A stretch of DNA of 64,000 nucleotides from Nesterenkonia populi (GTDB lineage: Bacteria; Actinomycetota; Actinomycetes; Actinomycetales; Micrococcaceae): the NCBI RefSeq assembly GCF_007994735.1, contig NZ_VOIL01000001.1, forward strand, positions 62,001 to 126,000. The letters are read 5' to 3'. Under the pieces are notes generated by a model, which was given only the letters and a program-made list of their open reading frames with translations, ran no database searches and was not told the DNA's origin. Below are positions 36,846-46,280 of the stretch, one piece after another. The position numbers and the translations under genes were made by a program. Position 1 is the first letter of the stretch. Each line of letters begins with the position of its first letter.

Positions 36846-37918
36846 GGGTGCTCCACCAGGTCGGGGTTCTCCTCATAGATCTCCTCCAGCAGGGAGAGGT
36901 CGAAGAGGTCGTCCGGGACCTCGTAGCCCACCGCCTCGATGGCGGTGAGGGTGTCGTCGATCAGCTCGTCAGACATCGTGAACAGGCCGTTCTCGGCCGT
37001 CCACTCGTCGTCGATCAGCTCGGCCTGCCGTTCGGAGGTGACCTGCTGGTGCTCGAAGTCCAGGTTCTGATCGGCGGCGTGATTCTCCACCGTGGTCTCG
37101 GCGACCGCCTCATGATCGGCCAAGGCGTCATGCCAGCCCCGAATCGATGCCTCCAGGAACGCCTTGAGCTCCTCGCGATCGTTCTCGATGGCGTCCTCGG
37201 TGGCGACGATCGAACCGCCCGCGAACGGCAGCCCAGCGTCGACGAACATCATCGAGGCCACGTCCTCTCCGTCGAGCTCCATGCTGATCAGCTCATTGGT
37301 CGCGAAGCCGTGGTAGGCGTCGTACTCCCCGGCGAGGAAGTCCTGGGCGTCACCCTGGATGGAGACGACGTCGACATCGTCCTCGTCGATCCCGTTGGCC
37401 TCGAGCATCGCGTAGAACACCGGCTCGTTGGCCGGGGCCACGCCCACGCTCTTGCCGACGAGGTCCTCAGGCTCCTCCACCGGGTCATCCCCATGGCTGA
37501 TGATGGTGTAAGGAACGTCCTGGAAGACGCTGCCGATGATCTTCAGCGGGGCGTCGTCGCCCTCCTCGTCGATGGTGGAGCCCACCACCAGCGGGTTGGA
37601 CATGCCCACAGTGCCCTGGCCGGTGGCCACCTGCACCGGGGACGGGGTGGCGGTGGGGCCGCCGGGCACCAGGTTGACCGAGTCGAAGCCGGCGTCCTCG
37701 TAGTAGCCGTTGTCGCCGGCCATGTAGAGTCCGGCGAACTCGGCGGTGTGCAGCCAGGACAGCGGGATGGTCAGCTCGCCGAAGTCGCCGGACTGGGTGA
37801 CCTCCTCGTCCTCGGACGCGGCGGCCTCGTCGTCACCGTTGCCGCAGGCGGACAGGGCCAGCAGGCTGATGGCAGCCAGGGCGGTGACCGGCTGGGTCTT
37901 GCGGGTGATGAAGCTCAT
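36842..37918 (-). CDS. THI5/NMT1-like ABC substrate-binding lipoprotein (tandem copy 2)
   Basis: About 358 residues. ATG at 37918 with GGAGGAG six bases upstream gives signal peptide and lipobox LLALSACG; an ATG at 37933 is too close to that site. The mature domain begins [20 protein letters not shown] and ends [18 protein letters not shown]. It is a close paralogue of the protein encoded directly upstream, with the same architecture and C-terminus. It is coupled to the ATPase gene by overlap. The ligand is unknown; the gene context (8-oxoguanine deaminase, xanthine dehydrogenase) suggests a purine-like heterocycle. It is very acidic. Confidence 0.88.
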   Translation of the reverse strand: MSFITRKTQPVTALAAISLLALSACGNGDDEAAASEDEEVTQSGDFGELTIPLSWLHTAEFAGLYMAGDNGYYEDAGFDSVNLVPGGPTATPSPVQVATGQGTVGMSNPLVVGSTIDEEGDDAPLKIIGSVFQDVPYTIISHGDDPVEEPEDLVGKSVGVAPANEPVFYAMLEANGIDEDDVDVVSIQGDAQDFLAGEYDAYHGFATNELISMELDGEDVASMMFVDAGLPFAGGSIVATEDAIENDREELKAFLEASIRGWHDALADHEAVAETTVENHAADQNLDFEHQQVTSERQAELIDDEWTAENGLFTMSDELIDDTLTAIEAVGYEVPDDLFDLSLLEEIYEENPDLVEHP

Positions 37919-37993
37919 GGGATTCTCCTCCAAGGGGGTGCGGGTGACTTAGAATCTCGCACAGGACGCGTTACGCGGATGCTACGACGACGA

Positions 37994-39061
37994 TCACTCC
38001 CCCAGGTCGGGGTTCTCCTCGTAGACCTCCTCCAGCAGGGAGAGGTCGAAGAGATCGTCCGGAACCTCATAGCCCACCATCTCGATAGCGGTGTGGGTGT
38101 CCTCGATCAGCTCGTCGCTCATGGTGAGAAGGCCGTTCTCCTCGGTCCACTCGTCAGCGATCAGCGGAGCCTGCCGCTCCGCGGTGAGCAGCTGGTGCTC
38201 GTGGTCGAGGCCCTGATCTGCGCCCCACTCATCCACGGTGGTATCGGCGGCAGCCTCATCATCGTCGAGCGCATCCTGCCAGCCGCGGATGGTGCCGGCC
38301 AGCAGGGCCTTGAGCGCCTCGGGCTCCTCCTCGATCATCTCCTCGGTGGCGATGATCGAGCCGGCGGCGAAGGGCAGGTTGTTCTCGTGGAACCAGAGGT
38401 AGTCCACCTCATAGTCCTCCAGCTCCACCGACAGGGCCTGGTTGGTGGCGTAGCCGATGTAGGCGTCCACCTCGCCGTTGATGAGCGGCTGGGCGTCGCC
38501 GCCGGTGGAGACGACGTCGACGTCGTCGTGATCGATGTCGTTGGCGTCGAGGAACGCGTAGAAGACGCCCTCATTGTTGGGGGCGACGCCGACGCTCATC
38601 TCAGTGAGGTCCTCAGGGTCCTCCAGAGGGTTCTCATCGGCGAGGCTGAAGATCGCGAAGGCGTTCTGCTGGAAGACGCTGCCGATGATCTTCAGGGGCG
38701 CGTCCTCGCCCTCCTGGTCGATGAAGCTGCCGGTGTCGATCGGGTTGGACAGCCCGGCCAGGCCGGTCCCGGTGGCGATCTGGGTGGCCGAGGGGGTGGC
38801 GGAGGGGCCGCCTGTGACGAGGGTGACCTCGTCGAAGCCCTCCTCCTCGTAGTACCCCTCGTCCACGGCGAAGTACATGCCGGCGAACTCAGCAGTCATG
38901 ATCCAGGACAGCGGCACGTCCGCCGAGCCGAAGTCCTGGTCCGCGGCGTCGCCGTTCTCACCGCCGTCGCCTTCGCCGTCGCCGCAGGCGGAGAGGGCCA
39001 GCATGCCGACGAGCGCGGCCGCGCTCAGCTTTGCCTTCAGAGGAAATTCAATGGTGCTCAT
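37994..39061 (-). CDS. THI5/NMT1-like ABC substrate-binding lipoprotein (tandem copy 1)
   Basis: About 355 residues with lipobox MLALSACG. The THI5-like domain starts VPLSWIMTAEFAGMYFAVDE and shares long blocks with the next protein ([27 protein letters not shown] versus [15 protein letters not shown]). AAGGAG lies six bases before ATG 39061; ATG 39064 is also in frame. Two tandem binding proteins before one ATPase and two permeases suggest duplication with different ligand ranges sharing one translocator. The 75-bp gap between the two genes shows no terminator. Confidence 0.88.
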   Translation of the reverse strand: MSTIEFPLKAKLSAAALVGMLALSACGDGEGDGGENGDAADQDFGSADVPLSWIMTAEFAGMYFAVDEGYYEEEGFDEVTLVTGGPSATPSATQIATGTGLAGLSNPIDTGSFIDQEGEDAPLKIIGSVFQQNAFAIFSLADENPLEDPEDLTEMSVGVAPNNEGVFYAFLDANDIDHDDVDVVSTGGDAQPLINGEVDAYIGYATNQALSVELEDYEVDYLWFHENNLPFAAGSIIATEEMIEEEPEALKALLAGTIRGWQDALDDDEAAADTTVDEWGADQGLDHEHQLLTAERQAPLIADEWTEENGLLTMSDELIEDTHTAIEMVGYEVPDDLFDLSLLEEVYEENPDLGE

Positions 39062-39104
39062 CATGTGCTCCTTGGGTGCGGGTAAGGGAGTGGGGGAAGT
39101 CTTC

Positions 39105-40535
39105 TCAGGCGAGGCCCTGCATGGCCCGGGCCGCCTTGGTGTGGCCGCTGATGGTGTCCTCCAGGGCGGGCAGCTGCAGCTGTCCGGACTCGAGGACCTG
39201 CTGGCCGTTGATGAAGGTGTGCCAAGCCTTGGCGGGACCGGAGCGCAGCCACCCCTCCACCGGGTCGGTGAAGGATCCGAGCTGGGTCAGCGGAGCGGAC
39301 TGCCAGACGACGAGGTCGGCGCAGTCGCCCGGGCGGATCCGGCCGAGCTCGTCATCCCATCCGAGGTTCGCGGCGCTGCCGCGGGTGGCCATGTTCAGCG
39401 CATCGCGGGCGGAGAATTCTGCGGGGCCGTGCTTGAGCCTGCCGAGCAGCATGGCGCCGCGGGTCTCCTGCCACAGGTCGGCTGAGTCGGCGGAGGCGGA
39501 GCCGTCGCAGCCGACGCCGATGCTCATCCCCATGCCGCGCAGGGTCTTGGCGTCGGCCGCGTCGCCGCAGAGGATCATGTTCGAGCTCGGGCACTGGGTC
39601 GCGCTCACGCCCGCGGCGGCCAGACGGCGGGACTCATCATCGGAGCCGTAGACGTAGTGGGCCACCCAGGTCCGGTCAGTGGCCCATCCGACATCCTCCA
39701 GGTACTCGACCGGGCGGCGGCCGTAGACCTCCAGGGCGTAGGTGTCCTCATCCTTGTCCTCCGCCAGGTGGGTGTGCAGGCGGACACTGTGCTTCTCCGC
39801 CAGCTGCGCTGTTGCTCGCATGATCTCCTCGGTCACCGAGAACATCGAGCAGGGAGCCAGGGCAACCCGCGTCATCGCCCCGGGGCCGGCATCGTGATAG
39901 CTGCCGATGAGGCGCTCGGAGTCCTCCAGGATGGCCTGCTCATCCTGGACCACCGACTTCGGCGGCAGCCCGCCGTCCTCCACCGAGCGGGTCATCGAGC
40001 CGCGGTTGGCCATGAACCGGAAGCCGACCTCCCGCACCGCGCGGATCTGGGCGTCGATGAGGCGGGGCTTCGGGTGGACGTACATGTGGTCGGAGCTGGT
40101 GGTGCAGCCCCCCTGGATCAGCTCGGCGGCCGCGATATAGGTGGAGAGGTATACGGACTCCTCATCCAGGGCCGCCCACTTGGGGTACAGGGTGGTCAGC
40201 CATTGGAACAGGCTGCCGTTGACCGCGGGCGCGTAGGCTCGGGTGAGATTCTGGTACATGTGGTGGTGGCTGTTGACCAGGCCCGGGGTGACCAGCCGAC
40301 CTCCGGCGTCGAGAGTGCGCTGCGCCTGCGGCTGCGGGTCCGCGGCGGTGCCCGCGCTGTGCACCCGGCCCCCGGCCAGCGCGATCCAGCCGCCGTCGAT
40401 CTCTCGGCCGGCTGCCTGAGCCGCCTCCACCTGGGTGGGGCCGCCGGCCTGAGGCTCAGCCGCATCGGCGGGGAGTTCGCTGGAAGCTTCCAGCACCAGG
40501 TAGGCGTTTGTGATCAGCGTCTCAACGGCGGACAT
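39105..40535 (-). CDS. 8-Oxoguanine deaminase-like amidohydrolase
   Basis: About 476 residues of the ATZ/TRZ amidohydrolase group. Metal ligands are GLVNSHHHMYQNLTRAYAP (HxH), VRLHTHLAEDKDED (His), WVAHYVYGSDD (His) and GVGCDGSASAD (Asp). Segments such as FQWLTTLYPKWAALDEESVY, IQGGCTTSSDHMY, RFMANRGSMTRS and VALAPCSMFSVT match 8-oxoguanine deaminases, which act on 8-oxoguanine, isocytosine or guanine analogues and give urate-level products. ATG 40535 is preferred; a start 13 codons upstream lies across the operator at 40550. It is the first gene of the operon with the THI5-type importer. Confidence 0.85.
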   Translation of the reverse strand: MSAVETLITNAYLVLEASSELPADAAEPQAGGPTQVEAAQAAGREIDGGWIALAGGRVHSAGTAADPQPQAQRTLDAGGRLVTPGLVNSHHHMYQNLTRAYAPAVNGSLFQWLTTLYPKWAALDEESVYLSTYIAAAELIQGGCTTSSDHMYVHPKPRLIDAQIRAVREVGFRFMANRGSMTRSVEDGGLPPKSVVQDEQAILEDSERLIGSYHDAGPGAMTRVALAPCSMFSVTEEIMRATAQLAEKHSVRLHTHLAEDKDEDTYALEVYGRRPVEYLEDVGWATDRTWVAHYVYGSDDESRRLAAAGVSATQCPSSNMILCGDAADAKTLRGMGMSIGVGCDGSASADSADLWQETRGAMLLGRLKHGPAEFSARDALNMATRGSAANLGWDDELGRIRPGDCADLVVWQSAPLTQLGSFTDPVEGWLRSGPAKAWHTFINGQQVLESGQLQLPALEDTISGHTKAARAMQGLA

Positions 40536-40549
40536 GCGACTCAGTCTAT

Positions 40550-40563
40550 GAAACGCTTGTTTC
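40550..40563. promoter_or_regulatory. GAAAC-N4-GTTTC palindrome between deaminase and xanthine dehydrogenase genes
   Basis: GAAACGCTTGTTTC, exact in both half-sites. It is 14 bp upstream of the deaminase ATG (40535), the same distance as the copy before the hydroxyisourate hydrolase gene, so it probably overlaps the transcription start of the minus-strand operon. It could also affect the divergent gene at 40715. Confidence 0.6.
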
Positions 40564-40714
40564 GTCCCACTCACCTCCCTGTTACATCCGCGTTAACCCT
40601 TGTGGATGTCGGATCGAGCATCGGAGCGCGTAACCGAACCGTAACGGCGGCCTCGTATTCTGAACCCTCACCGATACGAACGTTTCACCATGTGGGCTTC
40701 AGGAGGGCGTCGCT

Positions 40715-43700
40715 GTGGACATGACCAGCGTGGAGGAGATCCTCCGCACCGCGGACCCGGACGATTTCATTCCCGGGGACGCCTGGCTCGCCGGCGGCAC
40801 CGTCCTCTACTCCTACGGGCACGACTTCCGCACCGGCCCCCAATACGTCCACGGGCCCCGGCGGCTGCTGGACCTCGACGGCGCCGGATGGACCGCCCTG
40901 CGATGGCATGACGGCGATGAGAGCGCCGACGGGGGGTTCCGAGGGCTGGAGATCGGGGCGACCTGCACCGTCGCCGAGTTCTTCGCCGGCCGGCAGGCCC
41001 TCGCCGACCAGGGGGCCGACGTCGCCTCACTCCCCGGCCTGGACCTGATGCGCCCAGCCGCGGAGGCCTTTGTGGCCTCCTGGAAGGTGTGGAGCCTCTC
41101 CACAGTGGGCGGCAATGTGGCGACCGCTCTGCCGGCCGGTCCGATGACCTCCTGGCTGGTGGGCATGGACGCCGACGCGCTGATCCTCTCCCCCGGCGGC
41201 GAGCAGCGGAGCCTGCCGGTGTCGGATCTGGTGACCGGCGTCGGGCAGACCGCCCTGGCCAACGGTGAGCTGATCCGGGCGTTCTTCATCCACGAGCCCG
41301 CCCTGTCCCGGCCCAGCACGATGGCACGGGAGTCGCTGACCCGGTACGGCCGCTCAGCGGCCCTGCTGGTCGCCTCCCGCACGGCGCAGGGCGTCCGCCT
41401 GGCGGTGACCGCCTCCACGATCCGCCCGGCCGTCCTGGACCTCAAGGAGCACGACGATGTCGGCGAGCTCCTCCAGTCCGCCGTCGCCGAGGAGATGTGG
41501 CTCGACGACGTGCACGGCGACCCCCGGTGGCGACGACGGACCACCCGCCGCCTGGCCGCGGAGCTGGTCTCGGAGATGCGTGGCCGGCCCGCACCCGAGA
41601 GCCCGCCGGATGGCCGGCACCTGCCGGCGCCCTCGGCCGGCGAGCCCGCGGCAGACGCCGGCGCGGCGAGTGTGACGGTGGACGGCGCCTCGCTGCCCCT
41701 CGATGCTGCTCCGGGCCAGTGCCTGCGCACCTGGCTGCGGGACACCGGAGCGCATGCGGTCAAGCGCGGCTGCGACGCCGGGGACTGCGGGGCCTGCACC
41801 GTCCACCTGGGCGGCAAAGCCGTGCACTCCTGCATCACCCCCGCCCAGCGCGCCGCTGACCAGGAGGTCACCACCTTGCGGGGGCTCTCCCCCGAGGCCG
41901 CCCAGCACGCCGGTGAGCACCCCGGCACAGCTGAGTACCCGGCGCTGCAGGAGAAGCTGCACCCCACCCAGCGGAGCTTCCTCGAATCGCACGGGTTCCA
42001 ATGCGGGTACTGCACCGCAGGGTTCGTCATGACCGCCGCGGCCGGGGACGGGCCGTACAGCTCCGAGGACAAGGAGGAGCAGGGCCGCCGGTTCAAGGGA
42101 AACCTCTGCCGATGCACCGGCTACTGCTCCATCAGGGATGCGCTCCGGGGAGCCCCCCGGGTCACTTCCGAGCAGGGCCCCGGCAAGAGCCCCATGCCCC
42201 CGGCAGGGCCCCAGGTGGTCACGGGCACCCAAGACTATGCGTTCGACCGTCCCACCGGTGGGAGCGAGAGCTTCCCCGGGGAGGCGCCGCTGCACGCAGT
42301 GCTGGTCCGGTCCCCGCACGCCCATGCCCGGATCTGCGGGATCGACGCCGAGGAGGCGATGGCCCAGCCAGGCGTCGTCGCCGTCCTCACCCATGAGGAC
42401 GCCCCCGCCTCCCTCTACTCCTCCGCCCAGCACGAGCTCGTCTCCGACGACCCGGCGGACACCCGGCTGCTGGACAGCACGGTGCGGCATGTCGGGCAGC
42501 GTGTCGCCGTGGTCGTCGCCGAATCCCGCCGTCAGGCCGAACGTGCCGCGCGCCTGGTCGAGGTGGAGTACGAGCTGCTGCCCGCGGTCTTCGACCCGGC
42601 CGAGGCGCTCACCCAAGAGGCCCCCGCGCTCCACGCGGACCCGGGCACCGAGCGAACCGACGCCGTCGGCAGCCGCTACTTCCCCATCACCGATCCGGAG
42701 CGGAACCTCGTCGCCGAGGTGATGGCCGCTGAGGGCAACGCGGAGGGGGCGTTCGCCTCATCCGCCCACACGGTGAGCCTGGAGTTCCAGACCCACCGGA
42801 CCAGCCACGTCGCCCTGGAGACTCACGGCACGCTCGGATGGGTCGACAAGGAGGGCCGGTTCGCCCTCCGCTCCTCCACCCAGGTGCCGTTCCTGGCCAA
42901 ACGCACCCTCTGCCGGGTCTTCGGCCTTCAGCCCGAGCAGCTGCGGGTGCTCGCGCCCCGGGTGGGCGGCGGCTTCGGCTCCAAGCAGGAGGTCCTCACT
43001 GAGGACATCGTGCTGCTGGCGCTGCAGAAGCTCGCCGAACGAGGCATTCGCCGGCCCGTCTCCCTGGAGCTGACCCGCAGCGAGGCGCTGAGCGCGACCA
43101 CCACCCGCCACCCCTACCGGATGACCTCTGCGGCGGCGGCCGACGGCGAAGGCCGGCTGACCGCCCAAACCCTCAGCGTGCTCTCCGACACCGGCGCGTA
43201 CGGCAACCACGGCCCCGGGGTCATGTTCCATTCGGTGCATGAGTCGATGCAGATCTATTCGGCACCGCATAAGCAGGTCAGCGCCCAGGTCGTCTACACG
43301 AACAACCCTCCCTCGGGGGCGTTCCGCGGGTACGGGCTGAGCCAGACCCTCTTCGCGGTGGACTGCACCATGGACGAGCTGGCCCGCCGGGCCGGCCTCG
43401 ACCCCCTGGAGTTCAAGGCGAAGAACATCATCCGCCACGGCGAGCAGCTCTTCGGCTCCGGCGGGGGCGAGCTGGAGGAGGACGTGGAGGTGGACGCCCG
43501 GGGGCTTCACCAGTGCCTGGAGATCATGTCCGCCGAGCTGCGCACCGGGCAGCTGACGCCTGAGGAGCTCGCCCAGTGCGAGCGGCGGCTGGCTGAGGAG
43601 CGGCACGGCCTTCCCGCGGAGACTGCCCTGGGCGACTGGGCTCTGGGGACCGGCGCCGCCGTCTCCATGATCGACACGGCCCCTCCCAACGGCCACCACT

Positions 43701-44455
43701 CCCACGCCCAGGTCCGCGCGCTGGACGACGGCGGCTACGAGCTGCTGGTGGGGACCGCCGAGTTCGGCAACGGCACCTCCACAGTGCACCGCCAGGTGGT
43801 GGCCGAAGCGCTGGGCACCACCGCGGACCGGGTGCGGCTGCGGCAGTCGGACACGGACCTGGTCAGCCATGACACCGGGGCGTTCGCCTCGACCGGGATC
43901 ACCGTAGGGGTCAAGGCCGCCTATGCCGCCGCCCAGGACCTCAGGACGAAGCTCGCCGCCGGGGAGGACAGGACCGCCGCTGCGGGAACCGGCTCGTGGG
44001 GCGGAACTCCGCGGACCGCGGCGTTCAACGTGCATGGGTTCCGGATCGCCGTGGACCGGCGCACCGGCACTCTGGTGATCCTGCAGTCGGTGCAGGCCGC
44101 CGACGCCGGGGTGGTGCTCAACGAGGCGCAGGCCCGGGGCCAGGTGGAGGGCGGTGCGGCCCAGGCGATCGGTGCCGCCCTGTTCGAGGAGACCCGCGTG
44201 GACGACGCCGGACGAGTGCGCACCGATATTCTGCGGAATTACCACATCCCTCAGATGGCGGACCTGCCCGCCACAGAGGTTCACTTCGCGAGAACGGAGG
44301 ACACTGTCGGGCCCATGGGAGCGAAATCAATGTCGGAGTCCCCGTTCAACCCGGTGGCACCGGCACTGTGCAACGCGATTCGCGACGCCGTCGGCATTCG
44401 GCTGACCCATACCCCGTTCTCCAAGGACCGGATCGCGGAGGCCCTGGCAGGCTGA
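40715..44455 (+). CDS. Fused xanthine dehydrogenase (FAD, 2Fe-2S and molybdenum domains in one chain)
   Basis: A 1246-residue enzyme. Residues about 1-290 are the FAD domain ([34 protein letters not shown]). About 310-480 is the 2Fe-2S domain ([37 protein letters not shown]). About 490-1246 is the Mo domain ([39 protein letters not shown], and catalytic Glu in [10 protein letters not shown], where most relatives have GVGEPP). It oxidises hypoxanthine and xanthine to urate, feeding the uricase operon just downstream. The FAD-first order differs from the usual Fe-S-first order. GTG at 40715 follows AGGAGGG by seven bases. The maturation factor XdhC is not seen nearby. Confidence 0.92.
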   Translation: MDMTSVEEILRTADPDDFIPGDAWLAGGTVLYSYGHDFRTGPQYVHGPRRLLDLDGAGWTALRWHDGDESADGGFRGLEIGATCTVAEFFAGRQALADQGADVASLPGLDLMRPAAEAFVASWKVWSLSTVGGNVATALPAGPMTSWLVGMDADALILSPGGEQRSLPVSDLVTGVGQTALANGELIRAFFIHEPALSRPSTMARESLTRYGRSAALLVASRTAQGVRLAVTASTIRPAVLDLKEHDDVGELLQSAVAEEMWLDDVHGDPRWRRRTTRRLAAELVSEMRGRPAPESPPDGRHLPAPSAGEPAADAGAASVTVDGASLPLDAAPGQCLRTWLRDTGAHAVKRGCDAGDCGACTVHLGGKAVHSCITPAQRAADQEVTTLRGLSPEAAQHAGEHPGTAEYPALQEKLHPTQRSFLESHGFQCGYCTAGFVMTAAAGDGPYSSEDKEEQGRRFKGNLCRCTGYCSIRDALRGAPRVTSEQGPGKSPMPPAGPQVVTGTQDYAFDRPTGGSESFPGEAPLHAVLVRSPHAHARICGIDAEEAMAQPGVVAVLTHEDAPASLYSSAQHELVSDDPADTRLLDSTVRHVGQRVAVVVAESRRQAERAARLVEVEYELLPAVFDPAEALTQEAPALHADPGTERTDAVGSRYFPITDPERNLVAEVMAAEGNAEGAFASSAHTVSLEFQTHRTSHVALETHGTLGWVDKEGRFALRSSTQVPFLAKRTLCRVFGLQPEQLRVLAPRVGGGFGSKQEVLTEDIVLLALQKLAERGIRRPVSLELTRSEALSATTTRHPYRMTSAAAADGEGRLTAQTLSVLSDTGAYGNHGPGVMFHSVHESMQIYSAPHKQVSAQVVYTNNPPSGAFRGYGLSQTLFAVDCTMDELARRAGLDPLEFKAKNIIRHGEQLFGSGGGELEEDVEVDARGLHQCLEIMSAELRTGQLTPEELAQCERRLAEERHGLPAETALGDWALGTGAAVSMIDTAPPNGHHSHAQVRALDDGGYELLVGTAEFGNGTSTVHRQVVAEALGTTADRVRLRQSDTDLVSHDTGAFASTGITVGVKAAYAAAQDLRTKLAAGEDRTAAAGTGSWGGTPRTAAFNVHGFRIAVDRRTGTLVILQSVQAADAGVVLNEAQARGQVEGGAAQAIGAALFEETRVDDAGRVRTDILRNYHIPQMADLPATEVHFARTEDTVGPMGAKSMSESPFNPVAPALCNAIRDAVGIRLTHTPFSKDRIAEALAG

Positions 44456-44461
44456 AGCCGC

Positions 44462-44746
44462 TCAGCGGCGGCGTCGCTGAGCGGCCGTCTCGCCGAGGGG
44501 AACGAGCTTCTCCCCAAGCCCGTAGCTGCGGTTCTGCAGCTGGGTGACGAACCCCTTCGCCGTCATGGTCTTCAGCAGACGGTGAGCGGTCGCCGCGGGC
44601 AGACCGGTCTCCCCGGCCAGCTCGGAGAGGGTCGCCGCGCCCCCATGGCCGGCGATCACCTCGAGGATCTCCAGGGCACGGTCGACTGACTGCACCGAGG
44701 ATCTGCGCCCATTGCCCGATGGGGGCTGCGCAGGCTCAGCGCTCAC
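44462..44746 (-). CDS. IclR-type protein consisting of the DNA-binding domain only
   Basis: 94 residues: a short tail, then the IclR winged helix (SSVQSVDRALEILEVIAGHG, LSELAGETGLPAATAHRLLK, YGLGEKLVPLGE), ending in AAQRRRR. Full-length IclR regulators have about 250 residues with a C-terminal ligand-binding domain, which is absent here. The stop lies 6 bp from the convergent xanthine dehydrogenase stop, so there is no room for that domain. The gene is last in the uricase-allantoinase operon, coupled by ATGA to allantoinase. It may still bind DNA, possibly the GAAAC-N4-GTTTC sites, without a ligand switch of its own; that is inference. Confidence 0.82.
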   Translation of the reverse strand: MSAEPAQPPSGNGRRSSVQSVDRALEILEVIAGHGGAATLSELAGETGLPAATAHRLLKTMTAKGFVTQLQNRSYGLGEKLVPLGETAAQRRRR

Positions 44747-46221
44747 AGCACCCCCACCGCTGCCGTCTCTGCCCCGCCGGGCACGGGCCCGCCGCCCGCC
44801 GTGCCGCTGGCCAGGAACCGCCCGGTCTGGGCCAGGGCGGTGGAGGTGTCCTGGGGGCTGAAGATCTCCGTGCCGCGCAGGATCGTGCCCACCACGGTGC
44901 CGCGCAGCTCCCGGCCCGCGTAGGCGGTGATCGGGTTCTTGTGCGCCAGCCCGGAGGCCACCACCACGTGAGCCTGGGCGGGGTCGTAGATCAGGAAGTC
45001 CGCGTCACTGCCGACACTGATGCTGCCCTTGCGGTCCAGTCCCACCAGCTCCGCGGTGTTCGTGGCCATCCATCGGCTGACCTGCTCGATGCCGATCCCC
45101 CGGCGTCGAGCCTCATCCGCCACGGCGGCGAAGCCGACCTGCAGCCCGGAGACCCCGCCCCAGGCATGGGTCAGGTCCGGAGCGCCCCGGTACTTCTCCT
45201 CCCGGGTCGCCGGGGAGTGGTCGGAGACGATCATGTCGATCAGGCCCTCCTGCAGCCCCTGCCAGAGCGCATCCCTATTGCCGGCGTCCCGGATCGGCGG
45301 GCAGCATTTGAACTCGGCCGCGCCGTCGGGAATCTGCTCGGCCTCGAAGCACAGGTAGTGCGGGCAGGTCTCCACGGTCAGCGGAAGCCCCTCGTCCCGG
45401 GCCTCCTTGATCGGGTCCAGGGCGGCCGCCGATGCCAGGTGCAGGATGTGGGTGCGGCAGCCGGTCTCCCGGACGGCGTCGATCAGCCCTTCGATCGCGG
45501 TGGCCTCCGCCTCCTGGGGGCGGGTGGCCGCCCAGTCCGCGTAGCTGGTCATCCGGCGGGCCAGGGCAGGACGACGCCGAATGGTGGCCTCGGTGGCGGT
45601 GTCGATGGTCTTGGCGTCCTCTGCGTGGACGATGACCAGTCCGTCGAAGCTCTTCACCGTCACCATCGCCTCCCGCAGCTGGGAGGGAGACACCGGAGGG
45701 AACTCCTCCACCCCGGAGTCCAGCAGAAAGCATTTGAACCCGAACACCCCTGCATCGTGCAGCGGCCTCAGCTGGTCAGTGTTGCCGGGGACGATCCCGC
45801 CCCAGAACCCGGTGTCCACATAGATCTGCGAAGCGGCAGCCTGCTGCTTGATCCGCAGCGACTCCACGTCCACGGTGGGCGGGATCGCGTTCAGCGGCAT
45901 GTCCACCAAGGAGGTGACTCCGCCCAGGGCGGCGGCCATCGTTCCGGTGGCGAACCCTTCCCAGTCCGTGCGGCCGGGCTCGTTGATGTGGACATGGGTG
46001 TCCACGTTGCCGGGCAGCACCTGCTCGCGAGGCTTCAGCGTGACCATGCCCTCGCCGGCGGACACGTCCGAGGCGCGCACCACCTTTGCCCGCTTGGCGG
46101 TCTCCCCGGCCTTCAGGCGGGTGATGCGGCGTATCGTGCCATCGGCTCCGATCTCCACATGGGCAGGCACCAGCTCTCCGTCGAGGAGGACCTGCTCGGC
46201 GATCAGATGGCGTACTGTCAT
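44743..46221 (-). CDS. allB: Allantoinase
   Basis: About 492 residues of the dihydroorotase-like amidohydrolase family. Metal ligands are NVDTHVHINEPGRTDWEGF, the carboxylated Lys in GVFGFKCFLLDSGVEEFPP, HAED (VIVHAEDAKT), THILHLAS and a final Asp in DMIVSDHSP. The Cys-containing segment CPHYLCFEAEQIPDGAAEFK is typical of allantoinase. It opens the hydantoin ring of allantoin to allantoate. ATG 46221 (MTVRHLIAEQV) is preferred; an upstream in-frame start at 46302 overlaps the uricase gene. It ends by overlapping the IclR-type gene. Confidence 0.92.
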   Translation of the reverse strand: MTVRHLIAEQVLLDGELVPAHVEIGADGTIRRITRLKAGETAKRAKVVRASDVSAGEGMVTLKPREQVLPGNVDTHVHINEPGRTDWEGFATGTMAAALGGVTSLVDMPLNAIPPTVDVESLRIKQQAAASQIYVDTGFWGGIVPGNTDQLRPLHDAGVFGFKCFLLDSGVEEFPPVSPSQLREAMVTVKSFDGLVIVHAEDAKTIDTATEATIRRRPALARRMTSYADWAATRPQEAEATAIEGLIDAVRETGCRTHILHLASAAALDPIKEARDEGLPLTVETCPHYLCFEAEQIPDGAAEFKCCPPIRDAGNRDALWQGLQEGLIDMIVSDHSPATREEKYRGAPDLTHAWGGVSGLQVGFAAVADEARRRGIGIEQVSRWMATNTAELVGLDRKGSISVGSDADFLIYDPAQAHVVVASGLAHKNPITAYAGRELRGTVVGTILRGTEIFSPQDTSTALAQTGRFLASGTAGGGPVPGGAETAAVGVL

Positions 46222-46280
46222 GGCTTCGACCCTAGTGAGAGCAGGTTTCGGCGATGTTGACTGTGTGTTCACGTCCGGTA

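Noticed and set aside
36833..39085. A 750-codon open frame on the plus strand
   Set aside because: It lies antisense to two clear binding-protein genes and an ATPase start, has low-complexity Leu/Val/Gly/Asp composition, and is a product of G/C-biased third codon positions.
36842..40714. A TPP riboswitch expected with THI5-like binding proteins
   Set aside because: No CUGAGA-type TPP core was found upstream of either THI5-like operon, so thiamine control is not supported.
42758..44284. A 508-codon minus-strand frame
   Set aside because: Antisense to the Mo domain of xanthine dehydrogenase, with no recognisable motif.
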